Origin: Haliclystus octoradiatus
Taxonomy: Eukaryota > Cnidaria > Staurozoa > Stauromedusae > Haliclystidae
DNA length: 64,000 nt
Reading direction: 5' to 3'
Assembly: GCA_916610825.1 (NCBI GenBank)
Contig: OU744451.1
Span: 24,812,349 to 24,876,348 of the forward strand
Positions 1 to 12,346 of this stretch are shown here, in pieces (the first letter of the stretch is position 1; the number at the start of each line of letters is the position of its first letter). The notes under the pieces are model-generated. The model worked only from the letters and a program-made list of their open reading frames with translations, was not told where the DNA came from and did not search any database. Made by a program: the position numbers and the translations under genes.

Positions 1-122
1 CATGTCCCCTGACCCTATATATAAAATAGCCGCTTGTAACGGTACAAGTGACACAGATCTATATGACAGTAAACTAGTATTATTATTATTTTATTGCACA
101 AAATAAATTCATTGCAAGTTAC

Positions 123-1368
123 CTTTCCTTGAAGGCCTGATTGTTGTCTTTTTCTCAAGATAAGCCTCCACTATATCCCTATTTTTTAAAGCTGCAATCG
201 ACAATGCCGTTTCATCATTAACATTCACCATGTTGGTATCAGCATTTTTTTCGTCAACAAGTAATTTGATAACGTCCATATGACCATTTAAAGATGCAAG
301 CATTAATGCCGACCATCCTGTAGTAGGATCTTGTCGATCAACATCAGCATTATGATTANNNNNNNNNNNNNNNNNNNNNNNNNNNNNNNNNNNNNNNNNN
401 NNNNNNNNNNNNNNNNNNNNNNNNNNNNNNNNNNNNNNNNNNNNNNNNNNNNNNNNNNNNNNNNNNNNNNNNNNNNNNNNNNNNNNNNNNNNNNNNNNNN
501 NNNNNNNNNNNNNNNNNNNNNNNNNNNNNNNNNNNNNNNNNNNNNNNNNNNNNNNNNNNNNNNNNNNNNNNNNNNNNNNNNNNNNNNNNNNNNNNNNNNN
601 NNNNNNNNNNNNNNNNNNNNNNNNNNNNNNNNNNNNNNNNNNNNNNNNNNNNNNNNNNNNNNNNNNNNNNNNNNNNNNNNNNNNNNNNNNNNNNNNNNNN
701 NNNNNNNNNNNNNNNNNNNNNNNNNNNNNNNNNNNNNNNNNNNNNNNNNNNNNNNNNNNNNNNNNNNNNNNNNNNNNNNNNNNNNNNNNNNNNNNNNNNN
801 NNNNNNNNNNNNNNNNNNNNNNNNNNNNNNNNNNNNNNNNNNNNNNNNNNNNNNNNNNAGCATTATGATTAATTAAAAACTCAACAACCTGTCGATGACC
901 ATGTTGCGCAGCTGTCATTAATGGTGTGACACTACATATGCTATCTTTGATAAATTTAATATTAATTTCTGCTCCTGAATCAACTAAAAGTGACACAACT
1001 TTCTGATGACCACTTCGACATGCGCATACGAGAGGTGTGACACCGACTGTATTGACAGTATTTACCTCAGCACGATTTTTAATTAATAATTGAACTACTT
1101 GGGCATGACCATAATAACATGCAAGCATCATAGCTGTCCATCCGCTACTATTTTGAATTTCTAAACCAGCCCCTTTGGAAAGAAGTAATTGTCCACCTTC
1201 TAGATAGCCATTTGCAGATGCAATTTGTAAACATGTTCTATCTTCATCATCCTGACTGTCAACGTGATACCCATTTTCAAGATATTCTTTGATTTTATGT
1301 GAGTTTTCTTGTTCAACAGCTAATAAAAGTTTCAAACTCCGATTCGCAGTTCTCTTTATACCAGACAT
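123..1368 (-). CDS. ANKS6: ANKS6-like ankyrin-repeat protein, first coding exon, 3' end outside window
   Basis: Reading starts at an ATG at 1366-1368 and stays open to a splice donor (AAAG|GTAACT) whose last exon base is 123. The protein has consecutive ankyrin repeats with typical G-W-T/S-A-L-M and G-H-x-x-V-V/I-x-L-L signatures. The repeat order, a short insertion in the fourth repeat and the end segment (KNRDIVEAYL, then TTIRP) match vertebrate ANKS6. That protein is a ciliary (inversin-compartment) scaffold with N-terminal ankyrin repeats and a C-terminal SAM domain. The SAM part would lie on further exons to the left of the window. A run of 500 N at 359-858 interrupts the exon, but the two sides join in frame (249 codons to the in-frame stop in the intron) if a 13-base overlap is collapsed. 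The ankyrin class is certain; the ANKS6 assignment rests on remembered family features. Confidence 0.75.
359..858. other. Assembly gap of exactly 500 N
   Basis: The gap lies inside the ankyrin exon. The 13 bases just before it (346-358) and just after it (859-871) are the same word, AGCATTATGATTA. Collapsing the two copies restores one continuous ankyrin repeat, so the gap probably holds no missing sequence. Confidence 0.9.
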
Positions 1369-4300
1369 TGTCTATGATTGATAATAGGCTTTATACAATG
1401 AATCAAAAATTATTTACAAAGCAGTAAAATCAGACTGTTGTGTACAATTCCATGGAGTGGAACTCAAAATATAATGTAAATTAACGTGTGAAGGTATGTG
1501 CTGGTAAGTATTCTCAGGATAAAACTATTAATTAAACATAGTTACATTGTTGTCATTAAAAGATAGGCCTAGTCTTGTTTGTGAAAATGTTAACCCACGC
1601 AATAACAAACTAAGTTTCTTCTTAACAACAGCACCATTTTAAATACCAAAAGTAGTACAAATGCCTTCAGACATTGTATAATCCTTCACTAGGATGCCAG
1701 ACTTTGTTAATATCCTTAAAGTTACAATCAATGACAGAGAAACAGCTCACGTACCAAATACTAAACTATCGTCCATAAATCAGTAAAAAAAGATACTACA
1801 TAACATGAAATGAGGCAATAAAACGAGACATGCTAAACATCAGTACGAGTATGATAACCGGATGTCATTATTTGTAATAAGAACTTACAAGAAATCAGAT
1901 CGAAAATATCAAAATTAAATAAGTTTGAAATCAGAATTAATAATATTTAACCCATAATATCAATTTTCCTATAATTGACTAACTAAGGTATATTTTTTTT
2001 GAAAATTTTCATTTTAGCTAGCTGTAAATTTACTTTCACAAATGTAATTCTGATCATTTAATCGTTTCTCAACACATGTTAGGGTCCAGTTATATTTTAC
2101 ATCCGCTAGAAATCTATCGCCATTTTATCGATCTGCACTGCACGTTTTGTTTGGAATTTCGTGAAGAAAGAAATCATGTAAAATACATAGAAACTGCTTC
2201 ATCAAATTAAAGATTTTTAAAAGATTAAAGTTTTGATTAATGTTTATAGTGGTATGCCATTTTATTTGTTTATTAGTTTGACTATTGTTTTTTCTCGCCA
2301 TTAATCTTGTTTGTGATGTGATCACAGAATCTGCAAGTTCAGATTTTACCTTGATTGATTCCCAGTCTGTTTACGACATTTTAGGCCTAATGGCTTATTT
2401 TATATCAAATTCGGGGTGCGCTATGAGCATTATCTTATATTTCACCGGTAGCTGTCGGTGATAATTATGATTTCCAAGTTTTCAACAACGCATCATGCTA
2501 GTAATGTTTCATTGTACAAAGCAATATCCGCTGAGCTCCTATTTCAAGTGTTTTCAAGGATAATATCCCTGATCGATATTTCCCCATTGCCCCATAGAGG
2601 GCAATGCGAAATAATCAATGCCTTTATTTCATTACAAACACTCGCCAATCATTGTGCACAGCTCATGGGTAGCTCAGTGTCAGAGTGCCGGTCTGCATAG
2701 AAAGACCATTTCCCAAGATCTTAGTGGCAACAGGGCCAACAAAAAGTTCGAGTAGGGACGTCAACTGGTGTATTTCACTTGCAGAGGAGTTAAAAATCAA
2801 TTATTTTGGTGTTTTTACGATGAAAATTGCGGTTTCAGTGGCGGCAATTGTGAGACAAACATTCATTTTTGGGGTGCATCTGCCGCACTTTGCACAATGT
2901 GTGATTCAATTCCACATAAGTGCACACATGTTCTTCACAAGTATCTACCTGTAAATTTGTTATGACCCTCGAGTAAACAAGTACTTATGCTTACGACTGT
3001 TAATCATAATTATATTTCATTGATTGAAAATGTACCATTATTATACTTAAATTTGCAAATTTTATTTAAAGAATAACAAACTTGTTGTATGTATGCAGAT
3101 GAAATTAATTTAACTAATGAAATATTATTGTTTATAATTCTTGTTTAATTATTGAGTATCAACTTCAGCATAGTTGATAAGATTTGGACGTGCAACGAGA
3201 AACTCAAATTCAATTCCAGTCAATTCTAAATAGCTGCTAGAAACATAATAGCACTTTTGGATAACTTGGGTTACAATGGAAATTGTTTATATCTTTTTTT
3301 CATTTACAACCGAATCTTGCAATTATCAACCATTAATGACATGTAAAGAAAATAAGATTTTTTCATCCATCGTGTTTTTCAATTTTCATCCTCAGACAAG
3401 AATATTGGACACTAAGCAATTTTGGCCGCGCAGAACCAGGATTATAATATCGAACAAATGAAACTTTCATTGTTGTCAATAAAACGCCTCACAAACATTC
3501 CTCAATTTATAATTCGAAAGGAGTTCAAATGTCATAATTCGGCTGTAACTGGAGTAAACAAGAATGTTGTTTCGAATCAATGGTTCAACAATTCAAACAT
3601 ATTCTCAAATTATTAGAATAATTTACAGCAATGTTGAATGATACATGTGATCATACATGCACTCAGAAGGTTTTTTTGAAAACGTTTATGATATTCTTAT
3701 TTTATAAACCAATTATTAAACACATTATTGTATGAAATATAAACACTCGGGTTGCTATGAAGCACTCAGAAGGCTTTAGAATATCACTCGCTGTGGAGGG
3801 GTTCTTGATTCTCTTACGACGCCTTCCTTGTGCCTCATGACGCAAAAATCATTTTTATATAACCAATATCGCACAGAAAGTGTTTGATATTTGTATCTTT
3901 CGAAATGTTCAGCATCCTTAGAACCTCATAAGCTCTTCTATATCAATTTTTTTTCCACATTTGCAATTTTTTGGAATGTTCTTTTCCGATGTTATAGCTA
4001 CAAGGGCCTACTGTTATTATGTTTGCTTATAGTTACATATATCTGTTACAATGTGACTACTAGTTTATCTTCAGCAATCAGCGTTTAATCAAGGGCACGC
4101 AAGAAATTTTAATATTCAGTTTAGTGTTCAAGGGGACATGTCAGAAGCTTATAACTTTGTACAAAGGATGTTAATCGTCAAAGTACATGTGATATCAGCT
4201 TCCACTGTCTCTGTTAATCAAATACTCACCTTAAACTTTATATAATATTGAAGTGAAATACAAGATTGCTCGCAACACATGGTTGTATTGAGTATTTTAA

Positions 4301-4503
4301 TTCTCTCTTTTAAAATAAATTGTATTTTCGTCAGTCTTAAAAAGTCCAGATCTTTCAATAATTAACAGATTTTAAGTTTTAACATTAGAAAACGTGGAAA
4401 CTATGGGAGTTTTACATACAGGTTTATGTTATTTCGTCGAAAAGTTTCTATTTTTAATTTAGACTCCCAAAGATTGAACCTTTTTTGTTGTACTATGCTT
4501 GTA
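1369..4503. other. Intergenic stretch, no gene recognised
   Basis: Short open frames here have no recognisable domains or splice context. From about 3720 to 3880 there is a degenerate relative of the fold-back element at 43260-43417 (shared blocks around TTCCTTGTGCCTCATGACGC and ATATAACCAATAT). A tRNA-like A-box stretch near 2665 was considered and rejected. Confidence 0.5.
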
Positions 4504-4640
4504 TCCAGTGCAACCTGTATATAACAGCCAGCTATGAATTGCAGAGAAATCGACTACTATAGGCAGGTGGCTTTTATTGTTTATTTACAGTGTTTATCCA
4601 ATGGAACATGGAAACTATTTTTGACATTGCAAATACAGTG
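4504..4640 (+). mobile_element. Relic of the 177-bp TA-flanked MITE family
   Basis: The segment begins CAGTGCAACCTGTATATAAC followed by AGCCAGC, as in the full copies at 32689, 53554 and 62435. The second half has drifted and no clean right end is visible. Confidence 0.6.
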
Positions 4641-4759
4641 TCTGGGCTGGGAAAAGGTTCAGTGTTGATCTCCTAAAATCCGAGCGTGTTTTCACCTTTT
4701 TTGTCTTAATTTATGTTTAGCTATATATGTAAATCAAACAATAAGGGATGGGTCTCAGA

Positions 4760-5899
4760 CATGGCTTGTATTCCTGAAATCACACGCGTGCGACAAAACG
4801 CACGCCCCAGAATTCTAAGGCGTGCGATGGTGTGCGATCATTTGTTACCACGACAACACGATAACCGATTGTCAGGGCAACACGATTTCAAGCTGTTTCA
4901 CAAATCGTTTTTACTGGTGATAAATACAAACTAGACATCACGTTTATTATTTAAAGTTAAGGATTTTATATTCATGCTAAAAAAAAATTCTGCTTTTTTA
5001 ATGTAATATTGAAACAAACACAATTTTGAAAACACTCCTGCCTGAAGATCTCATTTCACAGTTATTCGCTTGATTGATTCTAATAAAACAGGAAGTTGAA
5101 AGGCGGTAACTTTTTCTAACAATATCACACTAGTAACTTTTTTCAAGGTGTTGAATTTCAATACAATAAAAATTAGGCGAAAGTCAAAACAGTAATCGAA
5201 TATTCGACAATGCATTATTCGATTCTAATTGAATAATTAATCAAAATCTCTTGTTCTATTGTTACCATGCAAGTAGACAATAAAAACACAAACAAAACCT
5301 TTTCCACGACTGCAAGAAATGTGTTAAAAACATCAAATTCAACTTAACTATCTTAACATGAAGTTTGAAAGATTTTGAATACATAGATATAACAATTTGT
5401 TCTCTCAGTTTGCTTCGACATTAGTTTACGGAATTCTTGTTATTCAACGCGATTTATGTTTCATCACGTCTGTTCGATCAATTAATTGTCATAGCAACAG
5501 AGTCTGAAATAGAACTAATGGCCCGCAACTTGAGATCTTCTTTGTTATGGTAATTAGAGTTCCGTAGACCATTCAAGCATGCAAAAGACGTCGCTTTGAA
5601 TGATTTGTTGCGTGTTTGTTTCGTATTTTATATCGGCGAAAATAGCATTTGATTTTGAAGAAAAATTTATCCAAGAAAGGTTGCTTTATATTTGGAAACA
5701 AGCATATTTAAAATTAATTTAAATAATCGAATTGCATACCCAATAAAAATAAATTTTTGTTTGCTTTAATAAAGCTTCACATTGATAAATTCGAAAAAAG
5801 GAAAAGAAAGTAGGCGTGCGATAGATCGCACGCCTTGGAACGCAGAGGCGTGTGCGGAGGTGTGCGCGTGCGATCGCACGCCTCGGAATACAAGCCATG
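4760..5899. mobile_element. 1,140-bp non-autonomous DNA transposon with 8-bp target duplication
   Basis: The ends are a perfect 15-bp inverted repeat: CATGGCTTGTATTCC at the left and its reverse complement at the right. The 8 bases outside each end are GTCTCAGA (4752-4759 and 5900-5907), a clean target-site duplication. Just inside both ends are clusters of GGCGTGCGAT in direct and inverted order, in places forming the palindrome GCGTGCGATCGCACGC; such subterminal repeats are often transposase binding sites. The interior is AT-rich with no transposase-like frame. An 8-bp duplication fits hAT-like, P-like or Merlin-like superfamilies; the end sequence alone does not decide between them. Confidence 0.85.
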
Positions 5900-5907
5900 G
5901 TCTCAGA

Positions 5908-8045
5908 TCAAAACATTGATCAAACTTGGCTCATTCACATCTGTCTCACAGATCATGTAGTCATATCGAAGAGCTGTATGAATAGAGTAGAGGCTGTATA
6001 TCATGGCACCTCTAGGGAACTTTCAAGAAGTACTTTCGATGTGCTTTCGCATCCAATTATTTATAAAATCAAGAAGAAAGATACCAAATTTCACTAGTAA
6101 CATCAATTGAATTCGGTGCGTTATAACCAATGATCCGTTATAAAAGATGATAACTATAAACAGTTTCTAATGTAGACTTAGCCATGCATCGTTTAAACAA
6201 CTGATTTTCTGTGCAACTTGAAATTCACACAAAAGTTTTCATAGTTTTGTAATAAATAACATAGTTAGCTCCACAATTTTTGGAATTAGTCTAATTAAAC
6301 AAGAAGATAAAAATTATTTAGAACATTATTATGAATTTCACCTTTGTAGCAATGTTTGACAAACATACTATTTTTAATATGTAAATAAATGATGAATGTA
6401 ATTGAGACGGTATCCGTACCACTCTTCTATCTCTAGACGAGTGGCTCTTTTCACTAAGAGTAATGATTGTAAATTCTCTTTCTTTATCTCAGCCGCGATA
6501 CTGCAGATCAATATCAGTATATTCAATAACTGGGCATCAATTGTCAATGAGCATCAATGTGCTGCAGCCATGGTCTGAAAAAATGTTCAACTTTCTGAAA
6601 TCCCAGAGGCCTTTTAATTGTTTCTTCGGAATTTGTTTCTTTCGAAAATATCAATTTCCATCTGAATTTGCTCTTGCCTTCTGGAATCTACGCTTGCAGG
6701 ATTTCTAGTTTTGTCTGACCCTGGCTGCAATTACTCACAATGCAGTCCCCTCTTTACGATTCTATCCGTTATCCGAATATGGTACTTTAGATATGCAGCG
6801 CTGGGATCAGGTTGAAAAATTCATCACTGTTGAAGTTTTTTGTTGTTGTTTTAGGGTTTATGTTTTACTTATGTTAATACAGGTTTGTCTGCTGATGTTT
6901 ATGGCTGTCAATTGACATACTTACAATACTTTTGAATAGGTCCCATGATATAGCATTGGATTTTGATAACTCAATCACAACTGATGTATGTCGTTGAGAT
7001 TTAACATGGTTTATGGATTGGTAATATAGCAAATATTTGACTGTGGTATATTTTCAATTTCATGGTAAAATTCTAAAAAGACTCGAAAGAGTATACTGTA
7101 TATCATGCTAACCATGTTAATATCACTAATTCTTATATTATAACACTTTGGGATGGAGAGGTTAACTGAGTAACAAACAAAATGTTTGTTTGCCAGTACA
7201 ACTACCTGTTTATTACAAAACCAACTTCTATCAAACGTAATTAAATCATTCAGGTTTATTTTATAGTGATATTAATGTGGTTATATTGTAAATATATATT
7301 TGATACTACTGATTCATAGATGGTATTTCCTGTAATTATATATTTCTAATTTTTTTATTTCTTTATCTTAAAGTGTTTCTATTGCAGATACTTCAAAAGA
7401 AAACAGAGCGTTTTGCATGACTTCATTTTAGACATTTGGTTAGTCATTACATTTAATATCACTCATTATGTATGAAGCCAAATAAGGAAGTTCTACTTAA
7501 ATCTTGTACATGAGCGCTTAGCGTGTTGTTTACTTTTTGCAAGGTGACAAGATTTTTGCAATCAAAACCTTTATATAACAGCCATCTTACCACCTATAAG
7601 ATCTAGAAAAATCTAACAGTTATAAGCAGTAAAGGTACGTGTGAATCCAATCGGATTTGAGTTGACTTTATTTCAAAATGTGTTTAAAATTCTGAAGTAA
7701 TATTTTCAAACTGTAAAAGCATCCAATAGGGGTCAACAATGATATTTTGAAATTGTTTGGATTTGCGCCACCTAATGATGTGGACCTTGCCCACATGCTG
7801 GAACACTGAGAAATCAACTATCTGCTTTGATCATGAAAATCAATTTCAATTCTCATTTCCCTGAGCTGGATGATTTCAGCATTTGTCACATCTTTGTCAA
7901 ATGACACTTCTCATTTTCAAGAGACCCTTTGAATGAAAGACTGTTTGCAATGTTTGCAATATGAAAATCATGTGTCTGTGTAGTGTGGTTTTTTTCCATT
8001 TTGCTGGTATTTTCAAGTGATTGGTTCTATTTCAATATTTTTCAG
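5908..8045. other. Intergenic stretch and presumed 5' intron of the zinc-finger gene
   Basis: No coding exon is recognised. About 6560-6725 is a worn copy of the hAT-type MITE seen at 30182 (shared blocks such as CTTCTGGAATCTA and TTTTGTCTGACCCTGG). The stretch ends in a good acceptor, TATTTTTCAG at 8036-8045, so part of it may be an intron whose upstream exon was not found. Confidence 0.5.
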
Positions 8046-8068
8046 GGTGTTTTATTAATCCTCTGAGA

Positions 8069-11000
8069 ATGAGAAAATCAACGTCATCTCAAGATCGAGG
8101 CTACCGCAGCTCGAAACGAAGATCATCACCAAAAGGAAAATCAGACACACGTGAAAACTTTTATTGTGATTACTGCAAACAACAATTCCTCAGTAAAAGT
8201 GTTTATCAAGAACATTGTAAAAGTGAATTTCACAAAGACAAAGTATCATTCATATTAAAAGCAACAGAAGCTAACACATGGCTTTGTCATAGTTGTGAAA
8301 AAGCCTTTGATGCAAAGGTTACGTTAGATCAACATTGCTTGATGCTTCGTCATCAAGCATTGTATAGAGTTGAAGGCATGCCAATGCCTGGACAAGTGGC
8401 AATATTTGATGATGCCGCTAATACAACCGAAGATAAATCTGAACCACATGAATCAAGAAGAAACTCTAGCAGCGGAAACAAGTTCTATTGTACAATCTGT
8501 GATGTTGATTGTTTGAATATTTCAAATCATAAAATTCATTTGGAAAGTTGGAGGCACAGAGCAGCGGCAGATCGTATAAAAGAAACGAAGAAAGAAAATG
8601 AAGTGAAAGAAGAAAAACAACGAAATAGTTTGAAATTAAATGGAAAATTACCAAATTGTCATATGTGTAATATAATTTGTGATAATGAAAAGATGTATTT
8701 ACATCATTTAGAAGAAAGTAGGCATGTAAAGAAAATCGCTGTAATGCGATCTCCTTATAACTGCTCTGTTTGCAAAGTGAAAATTGAAAAGCAATCAGCT
8801 TTTAATGCACATCTTTCCAGTCATGGACATATAGAAAGAGCAGCCAAAGACGATCCTAATGATAGTAATAACGACGCTGGGAAATTCAAGAAGGCGTTTC
8901 AAAAACCAAAAGGTAGATCTAGTAGTCCTGATCTTAAATCAAATAGTGGACGATCAAAACATATTGGAAATGAAAGCGAAGACCTAAGAGTTCATCTTAC
9001 TAAAGAAAAAAAGATGAGTAGATTTTCGAGAAGTCCTGTACCACCACCAATTCCGAATCAGTTCGACGAAGGACCTACTCTGGTTGACTATAGGCATGAT
9101 TCATCTGCAACAGTTGCACTCTCAGAAACAGATAGTGCAAATTTACGTCGACAATTGATGAAGGAACGAGAAGAAGAATGGGCTAAATATAAAAAATTAG
9201 AAGATGATTACAGACGTTTATGTGTAGATGAAGAATACATTAGAAGACGTATACCGTTTTATGAGGAAACAGATCCGAGACGCTTAGAAGATACAGCTGT
9301 TTTACTGAAAATTCAAAAGTCACTGTCCGATATCAATCAAGAGTTAATCTTCCGTGATAAAATGATTCAAGAAAAAGAAAATTTCATTTTGGGAACGAAA
9401 AACGAAGAAAGCAAACCACCACCTATAGAAGTAAAGCCACAACCTGATGACAGAATGGTGGAACGCCTAGATGATGCTACCGCTACTGGTCCTTATTTCA
9501 ATACAACTGAAAGGAAAACATCTAATGCTCAAAGTTATCCAGAAAAAACTCGTGAGAAAACTACACACGAACCAGAAAAAACACAGCAAAGCCAGACCAC
9601 CGAGGCTCCTCCTGCTAAAGTAGTTAAGCAGGAGCAAACAACACCTAAGAAGGAACATAAAAAGGAACGTAGTAGCTCAAAGCGAAGTACGGTACCCAAA
9701 GAAAATACAAGTGATGCACAACCTGACAAAGAGGAATACCTTTATATGTTGATTGCTGATACACTCCATAAAGAACGAGAAAAAATTGCCAAGCGAATAA
9801 CACCAGAGTTGAATCATCTAGATGCAGGAATAAGAAATAGAATTATTAAACTTGTTTTTGATAGAGAAACAGATAGCGAAAGTGCTGCACCCAGTGAGAA
9901 GGAGCGTCGCAAGAAGCATTCCAAACATAAACGACATTCACATTCTAAAGAAAGACAATCATCGCTGGCTGATGAACTGCAAGTTGCAGCAAGACGTATG
10001 ATGCATGATCAAAACGGTGCACCACGTCCTGATCCTAGTGTCTTACTAGAGCAGGAAAGAAAGAAGTTATTTGGCAAAGATAATGTAAGTCGATCAACGA
10101 AGAAACGTCGTCGAAGTAAAAGCTCTGATGATTCAAGTGATAGCAGTGAAAGCAGTGACAATGATAGCAAATCTAGGCGTCGTAATAAACGCAAACAACG
10201 GAAGAATGACAAGTATGATGATGACCGTTCTCATAAACAATCTAAAAAAGATGAATATACAATTACTGCAGCGCAATCAATTGGTGTCAGTCATGCATCA
10301 GCCCTGAATCCCCAGCTGGCATACCAATCTGTCAATGCTATGCAACCGCATCCTGCAATGGCAGCTAGAGCTGGTATCGTGGGTATGCCTCCAGGATATA
10401 ATCCTGGTTTTCCCCCACCTGGATTTCATCATGGTGTCTTTCCTCCTGGGCATTATCTACCACCTGGTATGATGCCACCATCTGTTCATCCACCACCCAC
10501 CTCCAATGAACCCCCTGTGACACATCATCAGAGACAGGATGTGTTAGCATCTATTCCCATTGTAGACTCTCAAGGACACAGAGGAGAAGATCCGTATGAA
10601 GATCTTCCACCAACTCAAAGCCCAAACCAAATTCCACAACAGAGTGCTGCTCCCGTACCAGAGCCTCCAACAAGCAGATATGCTCTGGATAGAAAAAGAA
10701 ATTTGCCAGCTTTGACAGAAGCACAAAGCAGTCCAGCTAGAAGTCAGCAAGAACAACTGAATGAAATCTTTGCATCGGGTGTTTTAGATAAGATTGGTGT
10801 TGGTTCTAATATCAATGTTGTTGATTTGTTACGAGAACAACTGGCTAACTTGGACAAGGGTCGTGTTGCATCAGCCGCAGCAAGTCAGGAAAAGAGTGCA
10901 CTTTTTCCATCTGCACAAAGCATTAAACCTTCGTCTTTTGATGCTCCAACATCTAACAATCCAACTCCTATCAAAAGCATACTTAAAAAGAGAGCGACAA

Positions 11001-12346
11001 GTGGGGATGAAGGCGGCAAAGATCAAAGTACAGATGAAATCAAGGATTCTACAAAATCTCCACCAATTGATCATGTGTTGAGTAATCCTACTTCACTACC
11101 AAATTTTAGTGTATTGAATGAAGTTGTATCAAGCCTTACTGCTGAAAATAATCAAACTGCATATGAGAGAAGCCTTTCAAAATTTTCTGGTACTGGTACT
11201 GTTAGGTAAGGAAATTTGAGTTTGAAGTTTACGTTTGTGATATTTACACTGTAAACACTATTACAGTATGTACAAAATGTTGAGCCTTCTGGAATCCTAA
11301 AGAGGCATTTCAACATTTTCTCTTAATTTTGTTGTCGAAGTTTGACGTATAGATCATAAAATTATTCAACTGATGTTCTGTAACCTTCTGGAATCAAGGA
11401 TCCCAGGACTCCTATTACCCTGTTTTCAATTTGTTTTCATCAGAGTGTTTGAACTTTAAGCGATATATCAATATTGAGATTGTTCTTGATTTCATACTAT
11501 TCCAATGACTTGCATAGGGTTTAAAAACGTTTTCTGACTAGCTAGCATATTTTGATCATGGTCATCTCATATTGCGGCAACAACTGTTCCATTTGGTGAA
11601 GTTGGATGTACGGTACCGCCCTTTCTCTGTCCTCATGCTTTTACTGGAATCACTGTGGCTGGAATGCTATTGAAATGGATAGATAATATGTTAAAAAGAA
11701 TATATAGTGTCACATTGTTGTTTAATTATGTCTCTTTTTGTGTGAAATGTGTGTGTGTTTTAGATCTCTACCACCTCCAAGAGAAGACCCATATTCTAAA
11801 TACATCTCCAACCCACAACAACATGGCGATGATTTAAGACGTGATCTACCACCACCTGAGACGGCGTCACGCGATTATGTTGACAAAGATTTTTATGGAA
11901 AGGTTGATGATCATGTTGCACCGCAACCAACTTGGAAAGATGATTCACGCAGAGAAGAATACGATAGCTACAGCAGAAGAGTTGTTAGGGAACCAGAAAG
12001 AGAACCGGCCTACCGTGAAGCAGAGCGACATGGTCGATATGATCATAGCTCTGATATTACAAGTGGATCATACCCAGCATATCCTAATGAGAGTTCTTCT
12101 AGGTACGCTGAGCCAATTCATCATGATGTTCCTGAATACAGACGTAGAGAACGTGATGATTTACCTCCTGGTCTACCAAGACCTCGAGATCCTTACCACG
12201 AGCCTGGTAGACGTTCATTTCCAGAAGGAGAACCTCCTCCTCCGCATCATGATCGTCGTTATGATCCACCTCCACCAGATAGACGAGTTATTGCACCGCG
12301 TGGAGGAGGTTATGGTCCTCCACCAAGAAGAGGAAGACCACGTTAA
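8069..12346 (+). CDS. Large protein with five U1/dsRNA-type C2H2 zinc fingers, coiled coil and RS/Pro-rich tail
   Basis: Two coding exons, 8069-11205 and 11764-12346, join in phase 2 across a GTAAGG...TTTTAG intron to give 1,239 residues. The frame is also open from the acceptor at 8045, so coding could begin further upstream; the ATG at 8069 is the first inside this exon. Five fingers (codons near 8162, 8279, 8483, 8656 and 8758) all have C-x2-C-x12-H-x5-H spacing, the U1/matrin pattern found in RNA-binding fingers rather than classical DNA-binding ones. A predicted coiled coil follows (about 9150-9400, rich in E, K, R), then Ser/Lys/Arg-rich nuclear-type stretches (9900-10250), a Pro/His/Gly-rich segment (10380-10530) and a C-terminal exon rich in Arg, Pro, Tyr and ending RRGRPR. 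A role in nuclear RNA metabolism is inferred. I do not recognise a specific orthologue; a ZNF318-like or other matrin-finger protein is possible. Confidence 0.85.
11206..11763 (+). other. Intron of the zinc-finger gene carrying a hAT-type MITE relic
   Basis: Donor G|GTAAGG and acceptor TTTTAG|A. About 11275-11430 resembles the MITE at 30182-30356 (CCTTCTGGAATCCTA, GGCATTTCAAC and AGGATCCCAGGA blocks) but its ends are worn. Confidence 0.7.

Noticed and set aside
303-876. Open frames crossing the N gap
   Set aside because: They consist almost wholly of N; only the minus-strand ankyrin frame has real coding sequence on both sides.
1366-1395. TATAAAG word on the minus strand just upstream of the ankyrin gene ATG
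   Set aside because: It lies about 20 bp from the ATG, too close to act as a TATA box for this start.
2664-2760. tRNA-like stretch (GGTAGCTCAGTG with a later GTTCGAG)
   Set aside because: A-box and B-box words are about 80 bp apart and no cloverleaf forms; at best a worn tRNA-derived SINE.
9467-11074. Minus-strand and shifted open frames within the zinc-finger exon
   Set aside because: Shadows of the real frame; their Leu/Ser/Arg-rich products reflect antisense of Glu/Lys/Ser-rich coding.
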